A DNA stretch of 64,000 bases from Asterochloris sp. CNOR1 (Eukaryota > Chlorophyta > Trebouxiophyceae > Trebouxiales > Trebouxiaceae): contig OZ017752.1 of assembly GCA_963969365.1 (NCBI GenBank), positions 124,001-188,000 on the forward strand. Reading direction: 5' to 3'. Both the position numbers and the translations under genes were made by a program. Under the pieces are notes generated by a model, which was not told the origin of the DNA, did no database searches, and worked only from the letters and a program-made list of their open reading frames with translations. Below, in pieces: positions 47,901 through 59,200 of this stretch; positions within the stretch are counted from its first letter, which is position 1; the number at the start of each line of letters is the position of its first letter.

Positions 47901-48072
47901 GGCTGTGCTACTTGGCTGAAGCTCAGAGCCTGCTGAACGCAACGATGACAGCGGATTTGCCCCACAGATACCCTGCACCACCTGACAGGTATGTTAGGTT
48001 AGGGCCCCAAAATCTTTGCCAACAGCCTGTAGCTTCATTACTAGACAAGCCTAAGTCTCCAGATCACCCAGC
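47901..48072. promoter_or_regulatory. Compact divergent promoter between PsbX and the SDR gene
   Basis: Only 172 bp separate the two start codons, so both promoters and 5' UTRs must overlap or be very short. I saw no TATA box. Confidence 0.55.
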
Positions 48073-51000
48073 ATGACCAAGCTGCTGCAGGGCAAGGTGT
48101 GCCTGGTGACAGGTGACTAGTCACGCATGACAGGCTGTGCCCATGCTGTAAGCTTCCAGACCACTCATCCCCCTTCACTCAAATGTGCAGGAGGAGGCCG
48201 AGGCATTGGCAGGGTGGCTTTGCACGACGCCATGTCATGCTGACCTGGACTAGCTGCACCATCATACCAAGTCTTTTAACACAAGCAATGGGTGCCTCAG
48301 CCAAGGTGGCTCTCAGGGCGCATGAAAGGCGCCCACACAGCGTGGGGCAGCTGGCAGCTGTCTGAGTCATCAGGCATTGTCACGCCACGAGGTGAGAGCA
48401 GCTGCGCCTGCAGGCGATCGCAGAGGCCTTCGCGGCTGAGGGCGCCACGCTGCACCTGGTGGCGCGCTCCAAACACCAGCTGGACGAGGTCAGTAAGGCA
48501 CACTGCTGGGGGTTGGTAGCTGTGACTGGAGTGCAGCATGCTGCAGCAGGGGAGATTTTAGAAGGAAGGTATCCAGGGGCAGTGGGCGAGTGTTCTGGTT
48601 GCCTGAGCTGCATCAGGCCAGTGCTGCTGTGTAGCTGGGCTGCAGCCGGTCATGTGAAGCAGGCCTGCATGAACATGATCACAAGCTCACAGGTGTCACT
48701 GTGGCCAATTTTCAGTCTGGGCTGCACAAGGTTGCGTGCCGGCCGCGTGGGACCTGCACAGCAAGACTTCAAGGAGCCAGATGGCTGCAGCTTCTGCGTT
48801 GGCTGGCTGGCTGTCCGTGTCAGCTTATTCGCTGACAAGGAGTGTTAAGGCCTGAGGAGGTTGCTACAGGGCTGCTGCCGGCCGGGGTGCTGCCTGGCAT
48901 GTTGGCTCGTCAGATGCCTGCAGGGTGCCTGTTCATACTGACTTTGCATACGTGATGGCGATGCTCTACCTGTGCAATTGGCCACTGCCCTACTAGAAGG
49001 TCTGAGCTGCTGCTGACGGAGTACCCACGTATCACCGGCACTGCACATTGCAGGCAGCCTGCATCAATGCAATGGCCATGCTGCTGGTGGGCTGACACTG
49101 GAGAGCGTTCAATCAGCTAATCTAACAGTGATGCACACTGTGAGTTAGTTGGTGAAACTCTCTAGTGTCTGGCTTCTACCGTGGCATGCAGGGCTGGCAG
49201 TGTGCGGCTTGTTTGTCTGGCCACTGCCCCCAACCGCAGTGCTGTGCTGCATTGCTGCACTCAGGAGTCTCAAGTATCATGCAATTAGTGACCACTCTGC
49301 AGGCAGCCTGCATCATTGCAATGCCCAGGCTGATGGTGCCTGACACTGAGAGCTCGATCCTCAAAATCAGTGTGCATCACTGTGAGTTAGAGGGTAGAGC
49401 TCACATGTGTCACGCTACATCTGTGGCATGAAGGGCTGGCAGTGTGCTGCCTGTTTGTCTAGGCACTGCCTCCAAACACAGTGCTCTGCTGCGCTTACAG
49501 TCAGGAATCTCAGGAATGACGTGATCAGTGCCCGTCGCAGGCAGCCTGCATCATTGCTACGCTATATGGTCCATTGCTATGCCCATGCATGCTGCTGGTG
49601 GCCTGACACTGAAACTTGATACGCAACCTCACGTGATGCGAGTTGAGCAGCAACTTTTCCAGTTTCACGCTATACCTGTGGCATGGAGGGCTGGCAGTGA
49701 TCTGCCTGTTTGTCTGGCCACTGCCCCCAATTGCAGTGCTTTGCTGCGCTGCTGACATTTTGCTCAGGACTTTCACTTTCAATGCAAGTGTCAGGCCCAG
49801 CCTGTGGCACGAACGGCTGGCAGTGTGCTGCCTGCTCGTCTGGCCACTGCCCACAATCGAAGTGCTCTGCTGCGCTGCCGACACTTCACTCAGGAGTCTG
49901 AAATATGACGCAATCAGTGCCCGCTGCAGGCAGCCTGCATCACTGCAATGCCTATGCTGCTGGCGGCCTGATGCTCGCTGAGTTCAACCCTTCAACCCAC
50001 AGTGATGCACACTCTGAACTTGAAAGCGGAGCTCACATGTGTCAGGCTCTGTGCACCGCATGAAGGGCTGGCAGTAAGCTGTCTGTATGTCTGGCCACTG
50101 GCCACTGGCCCCAGTCACAAAGCTGTGCTGCGAACATCGCACCACGAATTTTGGGTGTAACGCGATCAGTGTCCATTGCAGGCAGTCTGCATCACTCCAA
50201 TGCCCATGCTGCTGGTGAGCTTTGCCTTCCAACCCACAGTGGTATTGTGCTGCGCTGCTGAAACATCACTCAGGCATCTCAAGTATGATGCAAGCAGTTC
50301 CCATTGCAGGCAGCGTGCATCAGGCCACCAGCAGCACTGTGGCTGCAATGTCAGGCTCATGTTGTGGCATGAAGGGCTGGCAGTGTGCTGCCTGTGCTGG
50401 CTGGCCACTTTGCAGGGCTGTGCTGCTGCTGACACCCCACTCAGGACTCTGAAATGTGGGCAGTGTGCTGCCTGTGTGGCTGGCCACGTTGCAGGGCTGT
50501 GCTGCTGCTGGGACCTCTGCAGGCAAAGGTGGACATTGTGTGTTGTTGCCGCACGACATATGTGTCTGCCCTGAAGAGCGCATGTGATTGCCATAGGTAC
50601 ATGCAGGCATGCTGCCTGTGTATGCTACAGGTACATTAGCAAACATGCTGCATGCCTGGACAGGAGGTGGTTCTTGCCACATGAAGCTGAGTCAGCAGGA
50701 GGCGAGCAGCGCCCCTGGCTAACCCTTTGCCATAGCTAGTATTGGCCAGTAGTGGTCAGCTGTGAGCATCAAGTTCATGCTTGCAGGGGTGGCGGCTGCA
50801 CACATCACCTTATCGAGAGCGCAGGCTGTGCTCAGCCCACACTTTCAATAGCACGTGATGCATGATAGTGCCTGGTCCAAGACCAGGGGCGCTGCACACG
50901 CTGACACATGCTGCTGCTGTCTTTCTTCACACCATAGTCATGCCGCCCTGCTCTGCAGACGGTGCTGTAATCCAAGCTGTGGCATGGCAGAAGTCGATAT

Positions 51001-54000
51001 GTATCTTGTTGCAGCAAGAATATGTCTGCCATGAAGCGCATGTGTCTTTGTGTGGAACTACACACAGGCATGCTGCCTGTGTATGCTTCCCACACAAGGA
51101 TGTGTGTGCTTCATGCCTGGACAGGAGTTGGTTCTTGGCACACGAAGCTGAGTCAGCAGAAGGCGAGCAGCGCCTCTGCTCCCTGGCTGTCCCTTTGCCA
51201 AAGCTGGTATTGGCAGGGGTGGTCATGTGGGCATCAAGGGCGCATTTGCTAGAGGTGGTGGCTGCTGTGCAGGCTGGCTTGGAAATGCCAGATGATGCTA
51301 CAGGTGCACTTGTGTTGTTCGGGGAGGGCCCCAACACTAGAGCCATGACAAAGACTGCTGCCCCCAGCGCCTGATCAAACGCCCAGGTCTCAGAAGCACA
51401 TGAAGCAATGGTGTTGCCCAGTCCAAGGCCGGGTGGCTGCACACGCTGACACACGCTGTGTTGCTGCCTTTCCTTCTTCAGACCAGAGTCATGCTGCCCT
51501 GCTCTGCTCTCAGACAACCGTCATGCAAAGCCATGGGTGCGGCAAAAGGTGACATGTGTTTTGTTGCAGTGAGACAGATGTGTCTGCCATGAAGCGTACA
51601 CGTTCTTGTCAGGAAGTACATGCAGGCATGCCGCCTGTGTATGCTTCCCACACAAACATGTGTATGCTTCATGCCTGGAGGAATTGGTTCTTGGCACACG
51701 ATTCTGAGTCAGCTGAGGCGGGCAGCGCCTCTGGCCCTTTTTATGTCCCTCTGCAAGCTTGGAGGTGCCAGCTGCTGCCAGCTGATGCCACAACTGCATC
51801 CTTGTTTTGCCTGGACGCCCCCAGAGATGGAGGCATGACAATGTCTGCTGCACTCACCGCCTGATCAAGCGCACTAGTTGAGCACAGCCCACACTCTCAG
51901 AAGCACATGACACAATGGTGTTGCCCGGGCCAAAGCCAAGGGCGCTGCACATGCTGACACATGCTGCTGTTGCTGCCTGTTTGGAAACCAGAGACATGCT
52001 GCCCTGCTCTGCAGGCAGTGCTGTCATCATCAAAGCCACAGATGCAGCAAAAGTTGGTATGTCTTCTGTTGCAGCAAGGCTTTTGTGTCTGCCATGAAGC
52101 GCCCTTGTGATGGTCTCGAATGCACGCAGGCATGCTGCCTTTGTGTGCAAATGCTGCCACAGGGTCGCTTCATGCCTGGAGGAATCGGTTCTTCTTGGCA
52201 CGCAGCGCATCATGGCTCCCTGGCTGTCCCTCCGCAGAAGCTGGTCTGCCATGAAGCGCCCATGTGGTGGTCTTGGACTACATGCAGGCATACTGCCTGT
52301 GTATGCTTCAAAGACCACCACGAAGACGCTTCATGCCTGGAGAAATTGCTTCTTCTTGGCAAGCAGCGCATTCTGGCTCCCTGGCTGTCCCTCTGCCAAC
52401 CCTGGCATTGGTTCTAGTCGATGTGTGTTTGCGTGCTACTATCACTCAGATCTACGGTGTTTTGCCCTGCTCTGCAGGCGGTGCTGTTATGCAGGGCCAA
52501 GGGCGCGGTCAGCTGACATGTGCCTCGTTGCTGCTGTCACTCCAACTCAGGTGTTGCTGATCTGCTCTGCAGGCAGTGCTGTCGAATGCCATGGTAGCAG
52601 CAACCGTCGACATGTGTCTTGTTGCTGCCGTTCGCCAGACCCAGCTTCTGCTGCTTTGCTCTGCAGGCGGTGCTGTCAGTGAAAGCCATGGGCCTGGCAA
52701 ATTCTCAGGTAACATGAAGGGCTTCAGTGCGGGTTGACTCAGCCATATGTCAATGTTTTCGACCTGTGGCTGAGTCAGTCAACACTGAAGCCCTTCATGT
52801 CACCTGAGAACAGCAATTGTATCACACGAGGGGCTCATGGGCTCAACACTCTAGCGCTTTCATTTAATGTTTGCCACCAACGCCGTCCTCAGTGATCAGA
52901 AAGGTCTCAAGTTACACAAATCAGGATTGTGCTGCTGTTACTCAGATCACAATCGTGCTGCTCTGCTTTGCAGGCGGTGCTGTCATGCAAGGCCAAGGGC
53001 GCAGCTGAGGTGGATTCGCACACCAGCGACCTGACGAGCGCCTCGGCCATTGACCAGCTGGTGTCCACCCTCGTGCAGCGCCACCAGGTGCGCAGAACTA
53101 TGTTCAGAGGAAGCTGTGACGGTTATTGCGGGAAGTAGTTCCCTCCTGCAGCCCCACAAGGTGCGCAAGGTCTTTTGCGTGTGACAGGTGCTACTGGTAA
53201 GCATTGGTGTCGGACGGGTGTGAAGTCAAAGGCAGGGCTTACACATGAGCTGGGAGAGAAGTGCCTACGCGTGAGCAGAGTGAGGGTGCTTGTCCCGCAG
53301 TCATTACAGGTCGCTGCCAGACTCAAAAATTTGTCTCCGCGCAGGCGACCTTGACATGCTGTGATCATGCTTAGAAGGCAGCTGGTCGGCAGCTGCTGCG
53401 CATATCAGAGGTCCAGCAGCAGCTGCCTTTGGGGGCAGGATATATGTGAGCAGCTGTCTTTGGGGCAGGATAAATGTGTGTTTGCTGCATGTCTTCCGCA
53501 CGAGCAGTGCTGCAAGATGTGACATTCCCCTGCTTGCAGAAGGTGGATGTGCTGGTCAACAACGCTGGCAAGTTCCCTGGCAAGCCGGGGCCCACCAATG
53601 GTACTGCATTTAGCCTCATGTGCTGACTTGAAGGCTGACTTTCAGGACTGTGCTTGTGGGTCTCCCAGATTAGTAGGTGGCTGCCAGTTCCTGCTGCGCA
53701 GTGCGTGATGTGTAGTACTGCCGTTGAACCTCTCGACCTCTCAAGAACCCACCCTTGACAGCAAGTTGTTGGCTGGCTAAGGGAGTGGGCAGTGGCCAAC
53801 TCCTGTTGCGCCTGGCGTGGTCAACAGGATGGTCTGTGCACACTGCGTAGCGGCCCAGCGCCTGCACAGGGCTCTTTCTGCGCACTTCATGCACCCCAGC
53901 GTCTGCACAGGGCTCTTTCTGCGCACTTCATGCACCCCAGCGTCTGCACAGGGCCCAGCGCCTGCACAGGGCTCTTTTGGCACACTGCCTGGCGGCGCAG

Positions 54001-56112
54001 CGCCCGCACAGGACTCTTTTTGCACACTGCCTGGCGGCACAGCGTCTGCTGCACAGGGCCAGCAAGCATCTGCAGCATCCAGCTTGACCACTTTGGAGGC
54101 TTCTCAGACAGTTAGGCCTGGTCACACCCGCAGTAGAGCCCCTGTTCCACTTCAGATGTGACACTTTAGGGCTATGTCCCCCTTATGTCAGGCCTGTCAG
54201 GCCTCACGCTGTGTTTGCTGGGTGGTTGTGTGACAACCCACTGTTTGGGGTTGATGAGTGCTCCCGCAATGAGGCTGATGGTGTCCCCCTGTCACGTGTG
54301 CAGGCGACATCGACGAGTGGCGGACCACCATGCAGCTCAATGTGCTGGCCCCCATGCAGCTGACCAGCCTGTTGGCGCCGGGCATGCAGGAGCAGCAGTG
54401 GGGCATCATCATCAACATGGGAAGTGTGGCAGCAGGTGGATGGCCCAGTAACTACAGTGTCCCAGAGTGTAGAGTGGGGTGACATGCTGTCGCTGAGCTG
54501 CCACTGGTCAGCAGCTCGATGAGCAAAGTCTTTGAGGCACAGAGGCACCAAGGGCTGATCTCTGGCAACTCTTGTGGCTGCACCTTTCCCAGAACCGCAG
54601 CTGCATTCTGGCAGCTTTACTTGCTTGTATGATGTCTCAATGCGGGCAGCAGACTGGCTGCTTAACGACGCATCGCTTGGTGAGACTAGCTGCACAGCAC
54701 CCGCATGAGGAGCGCTCTGGAGCCGTGTGTCAAAAGATAGGGCAGGGTGTGTGACAGTCTGAACACTTCGTCAGCTACAGCTGCAGTGATTATGCGCCTC
54801 CAGTCTGTTGCTGCATGGCAGCAGCAGGGGCAGTTTGTCCTGCTCATGTTATGTCTCAAGCACGCATATTGTCACATGAGCCGAGACGGCGCATGTATGC
54901 CATGCAGCTGCATGATGACGCTGATGTCTGGCCGCATGCACACTTCTTCAGCCAAGATGAGCATCTTGGCTGCAGAGGTGTGCATGCGGCACGGCATTGG
55001 GCTTGTCCAGCAAAGTGGCTGCTGCACCATGAGGCTCCCTTCACCACCCTTTGCACGCCTTAGAACTTGCTGCACAGCACCAGCGGGGAGCGTTGTGGAG
55101 GCATGTGTCAAAGCATAGGGCAGGGTGTACATTCAAGAGCAACAGCTGCAGTCATTATGCGCCTCCAGTGCATTGCTGGCAGCAGAAGGGGCTCATGTTT
55201 TGTCATAGCACACATATTGTCACGTCAGCCAGGGCGGCGCATGTCTGCCATGCAGCTGCATGACGCTGACATCTTGCCACACGGGCACTTGTTCTGCCAA
55301 AATGCTTGGCTGCAGAGGTGTGCGTGTGGCAAGGCATGCCGCGTGTCCAGCGAGGTGGCTGCTGCACCGTGAGGCTTCCTTCACAACCCTTTGCACGACT
55401 TGAGGCGGTGCCTGCACAGACCTGCGTTCCATCAAGCTGTGGTGGCCTGAACTCTGGACAGCTCCCTCCCTTAAAGTGGAGAGCTTCCCGCCTGCAGTGG
55501 ACCCTCTGCCTGGAGCAGCAGCTCATGTGGCCAGCAAGCATGCTGTCAGGGGCTGGTCTCTGTCTTGCTATGGGGTGAGCTTGTCGCCGTTGTTGCGCCC
55601 CGTCACAGGGTGAGGGCTGCTGACTCTGAAGTGGCTGGCCTGGCATGGCAGAGGCGTGCGCAGATGCCCCCCTTTGGAGCCTGCCTGACAAGGCAATTGT
55701 CACCCAGGAAGCTGCCTCTCCGGCAAGAGCAAATGGATCTGCCATTCTGTGTCCTCTGAGGTCTGCCTGGTGAGCTGATTCAGCAATGAGCGTCATAAAG
55801 ATGTCTGCTGCAGGCTCTGCGCAATGACAACATCAAGGTGGTCTTGATCAATCCGGCAGCAGTCAAGACAGGTAAGATTTTCACATTGGGTTGTCAGTGT
55901 GATGACCTGCTGACTGTCAGGCTGTCAAATGCTGTTCAGACTCTTTTATGGTGCGTGCAGACATGATTGCTGGCCTGGGTTTCATCCCTGAGAGATGCCT
56001 CCTGCCAGAGGACATTGCTGAGGCAGCCATGCTGGCAGTGCATACTTCACAGAACGCGTGCCCCCAGGAGATCACTGTGCGGCTCACAAAAAATGCAATG
56101 AAGACTGGATAG
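48073..56112 (+). CDS. Classical short-chain dehydrogenase/reductase, 243 aa, 9 exons, catalytic Tyr replaced
   Basis: Exons are 48073-48112, 48191-48213, 48414-48488, 52974-53087, 53540-53600, 54304-54435, 55498-55574, 55814-55871 and 55961-56112, all in phase. The Rossmann nucleotide motif TGGGRGIGR is at about 13-21, AEGATLHLVARSKHQLDE follows, NNAG is at 91-94, TTMQLNVLAPMQLTSLL is next, the serine is in NMGSVAAG, and VVLINPAAVKTDM lies after the active site. The family oxidises or reduces small alcohols or carbonyls with NAD(P)H. The catalytic YxxxK reads H158-VAS-K162 (AAHVASKHAVRGWSLS; codon CAT at 55524-55526), so the essential Tyr is His. No targeting signal is evident. Intron 3 is 4.5 kb of degenerate tandem repeats. 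The stop lies 162 bp from the convergent lipase stop. Confidence 0.88.
48489..52973 (+). repeat. Giant SDR intron 3 built of two degenerate tandem repeat families
   Basis: From about 49050 to 50560 a unit with GGGCTGGCAGTGTGCTGCCT, CTGGCCACTGCCC, GTGCTCTGCTGCGCT and GCAGGCAGCCTGCATCA recurs six or more times at roughly 120-260 bp. From about 50860 to 52400 a second family of about 500-bp units recurs (CACACGCTGACACATGCTGC, TGTCTGCCATGAAGCG, GCATGCTGCCTGTGTATGCT). The exon 4 acceptor and first codons (CTGCAG|GCGGTGCTGTCATGCAAGGCC) are echoed at about 50953, 52003, 52474, 52565 and 52661 before the true one at 52974. The repeats are likely expanded junction copies. No protein-coding capacity is supported. 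Confidence 0.8.
52702..52810. repeat. Near-perfect 44-bp inverted repeat (hairpin) in SDR intron 3
   Basis: The left arm 52702-52745 (TTCTCAGGTAACATGAAGGG to GACTCAGCCA) and right arm 52767-52810 pair over 44 positions with 39 matches, separated by a 21-nt loop. The arms end in TTCTCAGGT/ACCTGAGAA. No clear target-site duplication is seen. It could be a foldback or MITE-like element, or a structured intronic RNA. Confidence 0.85.
53850..54062 (+). repeat. Minisatellite in SDR intron 5
   Basis: CTGCACAGGGCTCTTTCTGC, then GCACTTCATGCACCCCAGCG or the variant CACACTGCCTGGCGGCxCAGCG, is repeated about five times with units of roughly 45-50 bp. There is no exon homology that I can see. Confidence 0.75.
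54690..55400 (+). repeat. Two-copy tandem duplication of about 375 bp in SDR intron 6
   Basis: The segment from CTGCACAGCACCxGC through TGTGTCAAAxGATAGGGCAG, CAGTCATTATGCGCCTCCAG and GCATGCCATGCAGCTGCATG occurs at about 54690-55060 and again at about 55070-55400. It immediately precedes the active-site exon at 55498. Confidence 0.75.
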
Positions 56113-56274
56113 GCTTCACGAAGGCATGCCACACCTCAGAACGGGAGCTGGATGAGCAGTTGAACAAAATGCATGGAAGTGTATCGCAGCAGTGCATCTT
56201 GACACTGTGAAGTGCCTGAGTTAAATTTCAATGTTAAGCAAATGAATGATGAGGGCGGGGAGGTCGGGTTGGGT

Positions 56275-59200
56275 TTAGCAGTCTTCATGCTTCAGAATCT
56301 TGTGCTCTGGGACCTCAAACTGGCGCCTCAGCTGCATCTCATAGTCTGCAGGCAGAGCAGAAAACATTGACTCAGTAAAAGATATGAACATCACCGGTAA
56401 CACTGCTAACAGAGGCAAGACCGGGCAGTAACCCAGCCTCCTGTGCATTGCCATGATGCTCTACACCAGGGGAAAGAGCTGCTGGTAACATGTGCTGAGC
56501 CCTGATGTAGACTCCCTGCAGCCCTGGCACCATGCTCTGCCTGGGCTCTGAGGCCCAGCAGAACTATTCAAGAGCAGCACAGCACAAACACCGCGCAGCT
56601 GCTGCTCTTGCATGTTGTGTGCAGCCCTGGCATCAAGATCATGAAGGCACTGGAGGCAGGTCACTAAACCCAGCCATCACATACAAACCATCATGCCCAC
56701 CTGCATGGTGGTGCAGCGCCCAAAATCATTTTAGCAGACCCAGACTCTGGCCTGATGTGCTGGGCCACAGCAGACAGTGACAAGCATTGCGCTGGGCCAG
56801 ATGAGATGCCAGCGTTACCTCTGGGGGAAGCCGCTGCTGAGTTCTTGCAGCCTGATGGCGGCACTCAGCCAGGGCACTGTCCACAGCTGCAACATCATAG
56901 CCTGGACATGCCTGAACCTGACCTGGCAACCTGACCGCGGCAGTCAGCCAGGGCACTGTCCACAGCTGCAACATCATAGCCTGGACATGCCTGAACCTGA
57001 CCTGGCAACCTGACCGCGGCAGTCAGCCAGGGCACTGTCCACAGTTGTCCACAGTCGCAACGGCACAATTTAAGACATCCCTGCACCTGACCTGGCAGCC
57101 TGATGGTGGCAGTCAGCCAGGGCACCGAGCCCAGATGCAACACAACAAACCTAAAGAAGAACCCCTGAACCTGACCTGCAGGGAAGTGGTCGCTCAGTCC
57201 CGGCAGCGTGAGCAACAGGGCCAGCCGCTCCAGCGCGCGCAGCACCGTCTCGTCTCGCCGCAGGAGGCTGTTTGCAGTCTTGAGCAGCTGCAGGGGCAGG
57301 TAGCCCCAGGTTTCGTTGCGGCGCCAGCGGCTGATGTCCGCCTCGTCGAACAGCACGCGCCCAAAGCTGGTCAGGAAGACCTCCTTGGGAGGGTGGCAGT
57401 ACTCCTGCAGAACCAGCATCACATGTGCGCGGGAGAAGCTCAGTGCCATGCCACCCTGAGCGTCTGGAGAGGGCAGGTCTGCATGGGCAGAATCTACTGC
57501 TGCTCACCAGAAATTTGGGGGGGATCTTGGGTATCACGTCAGCTCCATGCACCAAGCGCCACATCCTGCCGACAGGAGAAGAGAGTTGCTGTCAGCTTCC
57601 AGATGCGCTGAGTGCCAGGCGGATTACTGCATGCACATTCCGCAGGGCCAAGCGTTGAGAGCATACTGCTGCTCACCGCCCTTTGCATGCAGTGGTTGCA
57701 TTACTGAGAGCCTCCCATCTGCTGCCTGGCCATGCTCGCCGGGGCAGCAACCCTGCCACGGGAGGTGCATCATCAACACAGGCCAAGCAATCTGCTTGTA
57801 CCTTGCTGTGCATGCATGTGCCATCCCTCCAGTGTCCAGGTTGCGACAGGTCACCAACTGCGCACCTCTGGGGGTAGGTGGACGCCAGGTGCTGGCAGAA
57901 GCTGGAGTCCCCGATGCGGGGGGCTCCATAGGTCCACATGCCAGCCACGCGGCCTGACAGCTCCTTGTGCCCCTCTGCATGCAGCGCCTGTGCAAACACG
58001 ACCGCCAGTGCTCCTCCCAGGCTGTGGCCTGCACATGCAGGACATGACTGCTTGAGCCCAGAGCGCCTGAGCAAGCACCACAGCCAGCGCTCCTCCCCTG
58101 CTTTAGTCTGCACATGCAGGATGTGAGCCCGCAGTGCCTCGGCAAGCACCACCGCCAGTGCTCCTCCCAGGCTGCAGCGTGCACGGCAGGACATGACCGC
58201 TTGAGCCCAGAGCGCCTGAGCAAGCACCACCGCCAGCGCCCCTCCCCTGCTGTGGCCTGTTATGGGCCACCATGTGCACCTGAGCAGCCAGAGGAGGCGC
58301 CGCACAGCACCTGCTTTCCTGAACATTGGCTTCTGCAGAGGCCTAGATGGCCATTGCAAAGTTTGTTGAAGATGCTGTCCCCAGGCAGTGGCCTGCACGG
58401 CAGCAGAGGCACAGACCGGGCAGTGATGACACACTGCAGGTGTTGTACAGCGCATGCACAGTCACCACAGGCAGATGGTGTTTGCTCAATTGCTGTTGCT
58501 AGGGTTGTGGCCTGCATGGTGTATACACCAAGGACCCAGTCCATTGCAGCCCTGTCAGCAGCTTGCATGCTTTACAGCAGCTCCTACAGGGTTATGCAAA
58601 GCCAGAGTCAGTATATGCCAAGGCCATAGACATGGACAGCAGCTGTGCATGTGATTGAGCAACAGGATTCCCCAGCAGGCAAAGAGCATCGCCCTGTGCT
58701 CATTGTGGGCGCCTCTATGAAAGACGGCATAGCATCTCTTCAACTCACTACCCTGCAGAGTAGTTTTACTAACTGGCCGGCACCAGGCTGCCCAGGGAGC
58801 TACACCTGTGGCATCCCAGTGGCAGGTAAACTTGCAAGGTGGCTGACATGCAGACCTGCTGCAGCATCCTTGCCAGTGACAGACCTCCACAGGTGCTGCC
58901 TTGAAAGGTCTCAGGCAGCGTGCACACCTGTGAGGTAGATGACTCTGCCCTCAGCATGCTCCTCCAGCGCTGCCACCAGCCGCTCAAACAGGGTAGACCC
59001 CTGCTCGCTGCTGCGGTACATCAGGGCTGCAGCAGGCGGCACATCACTGTCAGCACACCCCAGTGCTGCCACAAGATTGCTGTCGGCCACAAGGTCAGGC
59101 GAACAGGCCCCTGCAGCACCCTGTGGCGTGCAGCACAGAGTGCCCACCATGTAGACAAGCTACATTGGTCGTTACCACCTGGTCTTGCAGTTCTGCAGCA

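Noticed and set aside
49050-52700. CRISPR-like or satellite array
   Set aside because: Units are long, irregular and degenerate, without identical short repeats and unique spacers, and lie inside a eukaryotic intron.
57673-58455. A single 260-codon reverse exon containing several GHS(L/R)GG motifs
   Set aside because: Only the copy ending at 58028 joins in phase with the preceding exon (VIYLTG) and with the conserved downstream exon. The others are better read as intronic junction copies, although alternative use is not excluded.
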